A stretch of DNA of 14,059 nt, taken from positions 1 through 14,059 of the forward strand of contig DIUF01000084.1 of NCBI GenBank assembly GCA_002422285.1, in the 5' to 3' direction. This document shows, one piece after another, positions 8,373 to 14,059 of this stretch. The stretch's first letter is position 1. Each line of letters opens with the position of its first letter. This DNA is from Flavobacteriales bacterium UBA6165. GTDB lineage: Bacteria; Bacteroidota; Bacteroidia; Flavobacteriales_D; Crocinitomicaceae. The notes under the pieces were generated by a model that was given only the letters and a program-made list of their open reading frames with translations, ran no database searches and had not been told where the DNA came from. Position numbers and translations under genes: made by a program.

Positions 8373-9316
8373 AGTACTATCCCTGAAATTTCTTCTTGCG
8401 CAGCTCTAAATTCATTCACCAAATCTTCCACCACTTCTCCTGCAGTTTTGATTTCGTTGATGAGTCCTGAAATTTGCCCGATTTCCAACTCGCCTTCTTC
8501 TAAATCGCCTTCAAACATACCTCTTTTGGCTCTTCCTCGACCCAAAAGCGTAGTCAATTCTTCAAGGTTTGCTCCGTTTTGATAGGCAGCTTCCACTTTT
8601 TGGTAGAATGGATTTTTGATCAAACGAACTGGTGTGATTTCTTTCAAGGTGAGCATGGTATCACCCTCTTTGGCTTTCACGATTTCTTGTTTGAATGCCT
8701 GATTGGCGCTGCTTTCCACGGTTGCTGCAAATCGACTGCCCAATTGAACGCCATCAGCGCCTAAAGCCATGGCTGCCAACATACCGCGACCTGTTCCAAT
8801 GCCTCCCGCAGAAACCACAGGAATTTGAACGGCTTGTTTCACCATCGGAATCAAGCAAAGGGTTGTAGTTTCATCGCGACCATTGTGACCGCCTGCTTCA
8901 AATCCTTCGGCAACAATGGCATCCACACCAGCTTCTTGGGCTTTCAAGGCGAATTTCACTGAAGCCACTACGTGCACAACAGTAATTCCATGTTGTTTCA
9001 AATGAGCCGTGTATGTTTTTGGATTGCCCGCACTTGTGAAAACAATCGGCACTTTGTGTTTAATAATGGTTTCAATGTGTTTGTCGATATCTGGATACAA
9101 CATCGGCAAATTCACTGCAAAAGGTTTGTTGGTTGCGGCTTTGCATTTTTGAATGTGTTCATCCAAAACATCAGGATACATGGAGCCCGAACCGATGATG
9201 CCCAGTCCGCCGGCATTTGAAACCGCCGAGGCCAAACGCCAGCCCGAGCACCAAATCATGCCGCCTTGAACGATGGGATATTGAATACCAAAAAGTTGTG
9301 TGATTTTGTTTGTCAT
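8369..9316 (-). CDS. FMN-dependent nitronate monooxygenase / FabK-like enoyl-ACP reductase
   Basis: This 315-residue TIM-barrel flavoprotein has the family marks YPIVQGGM (13-20) and NAGGLGIIGSGS (34-45) near the N-terminus. Further on come AEGFEAGGHNG, with the conserved active-site His, and the FMN phosphate-binding segments VVSAGGIGTG and ALGADGVQLGSRF. By sequence alone it could be a nitronate monooxygenase, which oxidises toxic nitroalkane anions, or FabK, the flavin enoyl-ACP reductase of fatty acid synthesis. The length and the GQISGL segment near the C-terminus fit FabK as remembered, and annotation pipelines usually call such proteins nitronate monooxygenase. A TAnnTTTG element at 9334-9341 lies just upstream. 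It is the first gene of the operon with the M16 pair and overlaps the next gene by 4 bases. Confidence 0.88.
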   Translation of the reverse strand: MTNKITQLFGIQYPIVQGGMIWCSGWRLASAVSNAGGLGIIGSGSMYPDVLDEHIQKCKAATNKPFAVNLPMLYPDIDKHIETIIKHKVPIVFTSAGNPKTYTAHLKQHGITVVHVVASVKFALKAQEAGVDAIVAEGFEAGGHNGRDETTTLCLIPMVKQAVQIPVVSAGGIGTGRGMLAAMALGADGVQLGSRFAATVESSANQAFKQEIVKAKEGDTMLTLKEITPVRLIKNPFYQKVEAAYQNGANLEELTTLLGRGRAKRGMFEGDLEEGELEIGQISGLINEIKTAGEVVEDLVNEFRAAQEEISGIVL

Positions 9317-9333
9317 ATTGAAAGTTTGAAGGA

Positions 9334-9341
9334 CAAATTTA
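9334..9341 (-). promoter_or_regulatory. Candidate -7 element of the flavoprotein-M16 operon
   Basis: Read on the minus strand this is TAAATTTG, an exact TAnnTTTG match ending 17 bases before the ATG at 9316. It sits in the 26-base gap after the phosphodiesterase gene, so the operon probably has its own promoter. No clear -33 TTTG is visible. Confidence 0.45.
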
Positions 9342-9342
9342 C

Positions 9343-10158
9343 CTAAAACTTAATGACAGCAGTTGAGTCTGTTGTGTATTCCTCCCAATAAAACTTCGCA
9401 AATTTTCTTTTCTGATCCACATTCACCCAACCAACATGGGCGTCTAGGGCTTTGCGCCAAAGTTTTTTGTGGTTTTTCATGGCATAGAAGCGGAGTTTTT
9501 TGTTGCAAAGCGCGGCATCATCCACTTTCGTTTGCAGTTTCACCAAGTCGCTTGAATCGAGTTTTGCGGAAAAATGACTGCTGAATTTAGCGCTTCCTCT
9601 CGGCACCAAAGCATCGGGAAAATCTGATTCGCAGTGATTCACCGAGCCATCCAAAAACACAAAAATGGAATCCAAATCTTTCACCTGCTCATAGCTGAAA
9701 CCACTGCCAGAAATCAAAAGTTGAAGCGGTTTTTTATACACTTTTCCTGCGTGATAATACGTCAACAAGTGTCGATAAGGCTTGATGATTTCCAGCAACA
9801 AAGGCAAGGTTTCATGGAGATTGGTTTTGAAATCAATCATCAAAATCAAGGGCTCAGGATAGTTTTCGTAAACCCAATTTCTCGATTCTAATAACTTAGA
9901 CAAGGGTTTCAAATAGAGGGTTTCCAATGTTTTTCTTATGCTCAACAAAACACCAACATGTGCCACTCTGAGCTCACCCTTGTGTGCAAAGACATCGACC
10001 TCAATACTCGTGAAACCATATTTCAAAGCCCCCCAAAGCGGATTAATTTTGTTGTAATCGTTGTGGGCATGGGCGCAAGGAATGGGACGTGAAGAAATGT
10101 TCTGCGCGAAAACAGAAAAAGTTAGAATAGAAATGCCAATTGTGAGTAAGAAGCGCAT
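9343..10158 (-). CDS. Exported GDPD/PI-PLC-like phosphodiesterase (AIM6-like)
   Basis: This 271-residue protein begins with a signal peptide (1-19, ending SVFAQ) and should act in the periplasm or outside the cell. The mature part opens with HAHNDY (30-35), then SIEVDVF (51-57, Glu53 and Asp55) and VAH (65-67). This is the His/Glu-Asp/His arrangement of glycerophosphodiester phosphodiesterase and PI-specific phospholipase C barrels, in the form seen in the AIM6-like branch. ILMIDFKTN (105-113) supplies the later acidic and Lys positions. A phosphodiester such as a lipid head group is the likely substrate type, but the exact substrate is unknown. A TAnnTTTG element ends only four bases before the ATG, so its transcript would have a very short leader. 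Confidence 0.85.
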   Translation of the reverse strand: MRFLLTIGISILTFSVFAQNISSRPIPCAHAHNDYNKINPLWGALKYGFTSIEVDVFAHKGELRVAHVGVLLSIRKTLETLYLKPLSKLLESRNWVYENYPEPLILMIDFKTNLHETLPLLLEIIKPYRHLLTYYHAGKVYKKPLQLLISGSGFSYEQVKDLDSIFVFLDGSVNHCESDFPDALVPRGSAKFSSHFSAKLDSSDLVKLQTKVDDAALCNKKLRFYAMKNHKKLWRKALDAHVGWVNVDQKRKFAKFYWEEYTTDSTAVIKF

Positions 10159-10162
10159 GAGG

Positions 10163-10170
10163 CAAAGGTA
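10163..10170 (-). promoter_or_regulatory. Candidate -7 element of the phosphodiesterase gene
   Basis: Read on the minus strand this is TACCTTTG, an exact TAnnTTTG match. A TTTG that could serve as -33 lies at 10193-10196, a 22-base spacer. Only four bases separate the -7 element from the ATG at 10158, implying a leaderless or near-leaderless mRNA. Confidence 0.45.
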
Positions 10171-10176
10171 TCACCT

Positions 10177-10587
10177 TCAAAACAAAAATCTCCAAATTTT
10201 TTGAATTAGTAAAGTGCTGAAAAATGGCAAAATTATTACCCCCAATAATATTATGATTGAAGGAATAATATCAATCCAATGTTCTGGTGATTTTGAAATT
10301 TCGGGTTCGCGATTTAATAACAATCGATATGGTATTCTGATTACTTGATGTAACAATAAAAAGATCATCGAAGTTTGACATAACACAAAAATCAATTCTT
10401 TTCCAGAACTATTTGAAAACGTTAGGAAAAAAACACCAAATACGATTAAGGCCGTTGCAATTAGAAAAGCCTTAAAAAAGTTCTTTCGTGTTGTTAATTT
10501 TTCTTGATATATGACTAGACCCACAAAGCAAATAATCACGATGATAAGTGCTACATAATCTATTATATTCAATGAGAGAAGGCTCAT
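10177..10587 (-). CDS. Small unrecognised four-helix membrane protein
   Basis: This 136-residue protein is very hydrophobic, with four likely transmembrane helices at about 9-27, 38-57, 64-84 and 106-128. A short basic loop follows the first helix (EKLTTRKNFFK) and a polar loop around NREPEISKSPEHW lies before the last. It has no signal peptide and no family that I recognise. Its DNA is more AT-rich by eye than the flanking genes, which may reflect amino-acid composition or later acquisition. It ends 18 bases before the phosphodiesterase ATG. The 330-base gap upstream of it contains the TAAC-S-GYTA dyad array, which could belong to its control. I see no good -7 element directly before its start. 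Confidence 0.6.
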   Translation of the reverse strand: MSLLSLNIIDYVALIIVIICFVGLVIYQEKLTTRKNFFKAFLIATALIVFGVFFLTFSNSSGKELIFVLCQTSMIFLLLHQVIRIPYRLLLNREPEISKSPEHWIDIIPSIIILLGVIILPFFSTLLIQKIWRFLF

Positions 10588-10917
10588 AAATTTTGGTGTT
10601 TTTGAGTTGAGACTTTGTCAAGTTGTTTTTTAAAACGCCTGAATTATCGATAAGTGTCAAATGTAAGAATTTCGCTGTCGTTGAGCTATTCGATTTTAAC
10701 GGTTAAGTAACGGTTATTAACCGTTAGGTAACGGCTATCGGTCGCAACCACTTGTTTTTCAGCGCCTTGCATCGATGTGGTTTTTCGGTTTTTTCGGCTC
10801 TACAAATTTACTTACTTTAAAAGAGGCATTATTTTCCAAAAGAACAAACCAATCGCATTAAGCAAAGGTAGGGAAGACATTTGAATTTGGTTTAAGAATG
10901 ACCTTGAATTAGCATCG
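10588..10917. other. Non-coding gap of 330 bases with a dyad array
   Basis: This stretch lies downstream of the HU-SPOR gene and upstream of the small membrane protein gene, both on the minus strand. I see no convincing gene in it. It contains the phased dyad array at 10697-10737, a loose inverted repeat AACCAC (10746-10751) and GTGGTT (10777-10782), and pyrimidine-rich runs around 10781-10800. The part from 10800 to 10917 shows nothing I can name, and no clear rho-independent terminator for the HU-SPOR gene. Confidence 0.6.
10697..10737. repeat. Four helically phased TAAC-S-GYTA dyads
   Basis: Four 9-base units, each a 4-1-4 dyad, lie in a row: TAACGGTTA at 10697-10705 and 10708-10716, TAACCGTTA at 10718-10726, and TAACGGCTA at 10729-10737 (one mismatch). 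Their centres are 10701, 10712, 10722 and 10733, so they are 11, 10 and 11 bases apart, close to one DNA turn. The second and third together also make an exact 19-base palindrome with one central T. The pattern looks like clustered operator sites or an intergenic repeat. No known regulator is assigned. Confidence 0.75.
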
Positions 10918-12081
10918 CTACTTCTTCAAAGTCCAAGTGTCAATGCCTTGTTCTTTAAGTTGAGCCGCGATTTGTGATGCTCGAGCTGCATCATTTGTCC
11001 CATTCGCCGCCACACGATGTAAGCCACCTTGCACATCCACAATATACGGATTCAAACCTTTTTCGCGCAAAGCTGTCATGTGGTTATCAGCGTTTTCTTT
11101 TAAGCCGAAACATCCAGAAATCAAGTGGTGGGAATTTCCGGAAACAACAGTATGTTCAACAATCTGAACTTCTGCTCGTGGCGCTTCTTTTTCAAGTTTC
11201 ACAGCAAAAATCAAATCTTCATCGTAGTTGAAATTGAAAGAGTTTACATCTTCAGGCAAAGCTTCCACGATCGATTCCAAATTGGTGTTGGTTTCTTCTA
11301 AAGTTGTTTCTCCGTCCATCAGTATGGATTTGTATTTGGCAGGAACAGATTTGTGAAAAGGATTAAAATCTGTCATTGCAAGCTTTTTGGTTTGCAAAAC
11401 ATCAGTTGTTAATGGCACCCAGAAAGAATAAAATACAAAGGGTAAAACAATTGCTGCTGCTGCCACTCTAAGCCAAATTGCCTTGTTGACGTGTTTTGGA
11501 CTCACAACATCTTGAGCGAGTACAACTTTCGATTCTTCGCTTTCTAGTTTTTCAATAGGTTCACCTGAAATTGGAATAATAATGCCAATGGGTTCAGGAG
11601 CAACTGTTTTCTCTACTTGTACCTCTAATGTTGGCTGAGCAACCTGAATTGGAGCTTGTTCTTCTTCAATTTCAAAAACCACTTCGCCCAAGCCAAATGA
11701 TTGTAACAATAAGTTGTGGTGTCGGTCTTGCTCAAAGCGAAGTTTGCGTTCTTCATCTAGGAACAACAAGCCAACGCGTTCAATTTCAATGCGCTCGCCA
11801 TTTTTCAATTGTGCTTGCCATTCAGAAACTGTTGTTTTGATGAGCTTGCTCGCATCGTCTAAAGACATTTGAGCGCGATTGGCAACATAACGTTCAAATA
11901 CGCCATCCGACAAATTCAAATGTGTATGGAAAAGCAATTGTTTATAGGGCGGCAACAACTTATTTCGCTTTTCAGAGAAACGCGCTGGCATTTGACGGGA
12001 TACAAATCCGCCAAGCTCAGGAACAATAACACTGTCCTGACGCAACAACAAATCTCCTATATAGTTCGAAATCACTCTCAT
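10918..12081 (-). CDS. HU (CCDC81-type) and SPOR domain membrane protein
   Basis: This 387-residue protein has a Bacteroidota-typical architecture. Residues 1-60 (ISNYIGDLLLR, VPELGGFV) and about 61-137 fit the two prokaryotic CCDC81-type HU-like domains. An acidic, Pro-rich linker (about 138-198) follows, then one transmembrane helix (about 201-223, AIWLRVAAAAIVLPFVFYSF and on). After a second linker comes a C-terminal SPOR domain (about 314-387, from HHLISGCFGLKENA to DTWTLKK). SPOR domains bind denuded peptidoglycan at division sites, so the C-terminus should be periplasmic and the HU-like part cytoplasmic, linking the wall to something inside. The HU-like part may bind protein or DNA; this is not decided by sequence. 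A TAnnTTTG element lies just before the ATG. Confidence 0.88.
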   Translation of the reverse strand: MRVISNYIGDLLLRQDSVIVPELGGFVSRQMPARFSEKRNKLLPPYKQLLFHTHLNLSDGVFERYVANRAQMSLDDASKLIKTTVSEWQAQLKNGERIEIERVGLLFLDEERKLRFEQDRHHNLLLQSFGLGEVVFEIEEEQAPIQVAQPTLEVQVEKTVAPEPIGIIIPISGEPIEKLESEESKVVLAQDVVSPKHVNKAIWLRVAAAAIVLPFVFYSFWVPLTTDVLQTKKLAMTDFNPFHKSVPAKYKSILMDGETTLEETNTNLESIVEALPEDVNSFNFNYDEDLIFAVKLEKEAPRAEVQIVEHTVVSGNSHHLISGCFGLKENADNHMTALREKGLNPYIVDVQGGLHRVAANGTNDAARASQIAAQLKEQGIDTWTLKK

Positions 12082-12089
12082 ATTGCTTG

Positions 12090-12097
12090 CAAAGGTA
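12090..12097 (-). promoter_or_regulatory. Candidate -7 element of the HU-SPOR gene
   Basis: Read on the minus strand this is TACCTTTG, identical to the element before the phosphodiesterase gene and an exact TAnnTTTG match. It ends eight bases before the ATG at 12081, so the leader would be very short. No convincing -33 TTTG is visible. Confidence 0.45.
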
Positions 12098-12335
12098 AGA
12101 AAAAAAGAAATGGGGTAAGAGCACCATTTTTAATTTACAAACTTCAATACGCAAATGAGCCCTGAAGGTTCTACTTAAAATAAAAAAAACTGCAATTTCA
12201 GATAATCCTCAAAGTCTTGCGTTGGTTTTCATGAAGAAATTTAGGCATTTCGAGAAGATAAATAACCATTATGCAAACACCCATTATTCGCCTCCATTTT
12301 TATTGTGATTTTCGTCAAAACAAAACTACAATAAA

Positions 12336-12968
12336 ATGAAAAAAAGCGTTCTAAATTTAAGCTATCTGCTATTAGCATTTGTTCTTTTAGCGTCTATCTC
12401 CAATCAAATGGCAGAGGAACATCCCAGCAATTCTTCAACCCTAGGCATAGAAAGTGTTCAGTCGGATACCCCAACGGTTAGAAGGTGCAGAGTTATTAAA
12501 CGATACAGGCCAAAAGGAGAGGTTTATCGAATGAGCATGACAGTTGATAATTCGCTCATACAATTCCGTGATTTGGATTCGGATAATGATAGGATAGTGG
12601 ATGTGCTTGACAAAAAACCAGAGGGATTCGATGGGTATGTAACCTTTGAATTTTTAGACAACAACGGCAAGCAGATTGATTGTACAGGGCCTATAAAACT
12701 GGCCGCTATCAAGTCGAAAGGGAAAGACGGAAAAGAAATTGAGTTCGAGAGTGAAGAAATCGAAGCAAAAACTGGCGGAAACTTTTTATGTGGAAAAACG
12801 GATCATTTTCTCTATCCAGTGAACATTCGTGTTTACAACAGTGAAGGAAAATTGATGTACACCCAAAACACAACCTTCAATTTCAAAAGCGAAAACAATC
12901 CAAAAAACAAAAAAGAAGAGATTTTTGAATCAGGCGAAGTTCTAGATGGAGAATATAAAACGAAGTAA
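12336..12968 (+). CDS. Unrecognised exported protein with a calcium-type motif
   Basis: This 210-residue protein has an N-terminal hydrophobic segment (about 4-24), probably a signal peptide or a membrane anchor. A low-complexity Ser/Thr region (about 28-47) follows. Residues 79-92 read DLDSDNDRIVDVLD, the spacing of a thrombospondin type 3 or EF-like calcium loop, present once. The remainder (about 97-185) looks like beta strands (GYVTFEFLDNNGKQI, NIRVYNSEGKLMYTQ), and the tail is Lys/Glu-rich. Cysteines at 51, 116 and 152 follow the signal segment. I recognise no family and assign no function. The gene stands alone between the divergent HU-SPOR gene and a terminator shared with gcvP, and I see no TAnnTTTG element right before its start. 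Confidence 0.75.
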   Translation: MKKSVLNLSYLLLAFVLLASISNQMAEEHPSNSSTLGIESVQSDTPTVRRCRVIKRYRPKGEVYRMSMTVDNSLIQFRDLDSDNDRIVDVLDKKPEGFDGYVTFEFLDNNGKQIDCTGPIKLAAIKSKGKDGKEIEFESEEIEAKTGGNFLCGKTDHFLYPVNIRVYNSEGKLMYTQNTTFNFKSENNPKNKKEEIFESGEVLDGEYKTK

Positions 12969-13002
12969 AATTTTTAGAAAGTCAAGAATTCCTTTTATGC
13001 AA

Positions 13003-13034
13003 AAAAGCCTCCCAATGTAATTTGGAAGGCTTTT
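13003..13034. terminator. Bidirectional rho-independent terminator
   Basis: AAAAGCCT (13003-13010) pairs with AGGCTTTT (13027-13034). After one C-A mismatch, CCAA pairs with TTGG, leaving a six-base loop. T-rich sequence follows on the plus side (to about 13041) and an A-rich run precedes it, so it can stop transcription from both sides. It lies between two convergent genes, as expected. Confidence 0.85.
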
Positions 13035-13063
13035 GCTTTTTAAGTCAATTTATTCTCGAAGAA

Positions 13064-14059
13064 CTACGCATCTGCCTCCATATACTCCTCAATGCCAGCA
13101 CAACTGCACACTAAGTTTCTATCGCCATAGGCGTTGTCTACTCGGCGCACAGGCACCCAATATTTCCATTCCTTCAAATATGGCAAAGGATAAGTTGCCT
13201 CTTTTGGTGAATAAGGGTAATTCCACTGGCGGTTGATGATGCAGTCGGCATTATGCGGTGCATTTTTCAACAAGTTATTTTCTCTATCGGCAACACCCAA
13301 TTCGATGTCTTTGATTTCCTTGCGGATTTGAATCATGGCATCGCAAAAACGATCCAATTCATCTTTGTCTTCACTTTCTGTTGGCTCAACCATTAAAGTG
13401 CCGGCTACAGGGAAAGACACAGTCGGTGCGTGGAAATTGTAGTCGATCAAGCGCTTGGCGATATCAGCAACTTCCACATCAGCTGTGCGTTTGAAATCGC
13501 GACAATCGATGATCATTTCGTGTGCAACAGTACCATTTGTTCCTGTGTAAAGCACATCATAATGTCCAGCCAAACGGGCTTTGATGTAATTCGCGTTCAA
13601 AATGGCGTTTTCCGTTGATGCACGTAAACCTTCTGCACCCAACATTTTGATATAGCCATAAGAAATCAACAAAATCAAGGCGCTACCAAATGGCGCTGAT
13701 GAAATAGCAGGAATGGCTTTTTCACCACCTGTTTTCAACATCACAGAGCCGGGCAAGAAAGGGGCTAAATGCGCACCAACACCAATCGGTCCCATACCAG
13801 GTCCGCCGCCACCATGAGGAATGGCAAAGGTTTTATGCAAATTCAAGTGACAAACATCCGCACCAATATTCCCCGGATTGGTCAAGCCCACCTGAGCATT
13901 CATATTCGCACCGTCCATATACACCTGTCCGCCATAGGCATGGATAATATCTGTGATTTCGCAAATACTGGCTTCAAAAACTCCGTGTGTTGAAGGATAA
14001 GTAACCATCAAAGCACCCAAACGGTCTTTGTGCAACTCTGCTTTTTCACGCAAATCTGC
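13064..14059 (-). CDS. gcvP: Glycine dehydrogenase (decarboxylating), P protein, C-terminal third
   Basis: The frame is open to the right edge and 331 residues are visible, against roughly 950 for the whole protein. The apparent start at 14053 is TTG (Leu), and the frame continues to the last base, so this is an internal point of the gene. GcvP is the PLP-dependent subunit of the glycine cleavage system, which decarboxylates glycine and passes aminomethyl to the lipoyl H protein. Seen here are MVTYPSTHGVFE, YMDGANMNAQ, and CHLNLHKTFAIPHGGGGPGMGPIG, in which the Lys codon at 13832-13834 is the PLP-binding residue. The C-terminal part holds FHAPTVSFPVAGTLMVEPTESE and YPLPYLKEWKYWVPVRRVDNAYGDRNLVCSC. 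It ends 29 bases from the shared terminator. No frameshift is visible. Confidence 0.97.
   Translation of the reverse strand, partial: ADLREKAELHKDRLGALMVTYPSTHGVFEASICEITDIIHAYGGQVYMDGANMNAQVGLTNPGNIGADVCHLNLHKTFAIPHGGGGPGMGPIGVGAHLAPFLPGSVMLKTGGEKAIPAISSAPFGSALILLISYGYIKMLGAEGLRASTENAILNANYIKARLAGHYDVLYTGTNGTVAHEMIIDCRDFKRTADVEVADIAKRLIDYNFHAPTVSFPVAGTLMVEPTESEDKDELDRFCDAMIQIRKEIKDIELGVADRENNLLKNAPHNADCIINRQWNYPYSPKEATYPLPYLKEWKYWVPVRRVDNAYGDRNLVCSCAGIEEYMEADA

Noticed and set aside
8229..8582. 117-residue plus-strand reading frame across the M16/flavoprotein junction
   Set aside because: It is antisense to two well-supported genes and has no domain of its own.
10472..10660. 62-residue minus-strand reading frame
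   Set aside because: It overlaps the start of the four-helix membrane protein in another frame and shows no signal, motif or composition suggesting a real protein.
10697..10737. Integron attC site
   Set aside because: GTTRRRY-like strings occur (GTTAAGT, GTTAGGT), but no matching R'' partner or characteristic paired-arm structure could be traced, and no integrase is in view.
10697..10737. CRISPR remnant
   Set aside because: The units are 9 bases with gaps of one or two bases, far too short and close for repeats and spacers.
14051..14053. TTG as the start of a shorter gcvP-like gene
   Set aside because: The frame continues in register to the window edge with residues expected in GcvP, so it is an internal Leu codon.

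Overview
The window looks like chromosomal DNA from a member of the Bacteroidota, probably Flavobacteriales or a close relative. The evidence is moderately AT-rich DNA, several upstream regions carrying the Bacteroidota -7 promoter element TAnnTTTG, and families typical of that phylum: a DUF4301 protein, an HU(CCDC81-type)-SPOR membrane protein, a HGIHSPF-type methyltransferase, an AIM6-like phosphodiesterase and an M16 peptidase pair. This placement is by recognition, not by a database search. No rRNA, tRNA, CRISPR array, insertion sequence or phage gene is visible.

Layout. Positions 1-1814 (minus strand) hold two adjacent small lipoproteins, possibly related to each other, downstream of a SAM-dependent O-methyltransferase-like gene. 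Positions 1877-5876 (plus strand) hold a tight three-gene unit: a DUF4301 protein with pyrophosphorylase-like motifs, a soluble PAS-PAS histidine kinase, and a response regulator fused to a Crp/Fnr-type DNA-binding module. This unit meets the next one tail to tail over a shared TTAA. Positions 5873-9316 (minus strand) form an overlapping operon: a FabK/nitronate-monooxygenase-like flavoprotein, then the catalytic and non-catalytic halves of a two-subunit M16 metallopeptidase. Positions 9343-10158 encode an exported GDPD/PI-PLC-like enzyme, and 10177-10587 a small unrecognised four-helix membrane protein.

Positions 10588-10917 are non-coding and hold the most unusual DNA of the window: four copies of a short dyad, TAAC-S-GYTA, with centres 11, 10 and 11 bp apart (10697-10737). 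Positions 10918-12081 (minus) encode the HU-SPOR protein, expected to bind peptidoglycan. Positions 12336-12968 (plus) encode an unrecognised exported protein with one thrombospondin-3-like calcium motif. A bidirectional terminator (13003-13034) separates it from the C-terminal third of gcvP, which runs off the right edge on the minus strand.

Most of the window is ordinary housekeeping and signalling content. The points most worth a second look are the helically phased dyad array, the pyrophosphorylase-like motifs of the DUF4301 protein cotranscribed with a two-component system, and the FixL-like PAS domain and Crp-like domain that have both lost their usual ligand residues.
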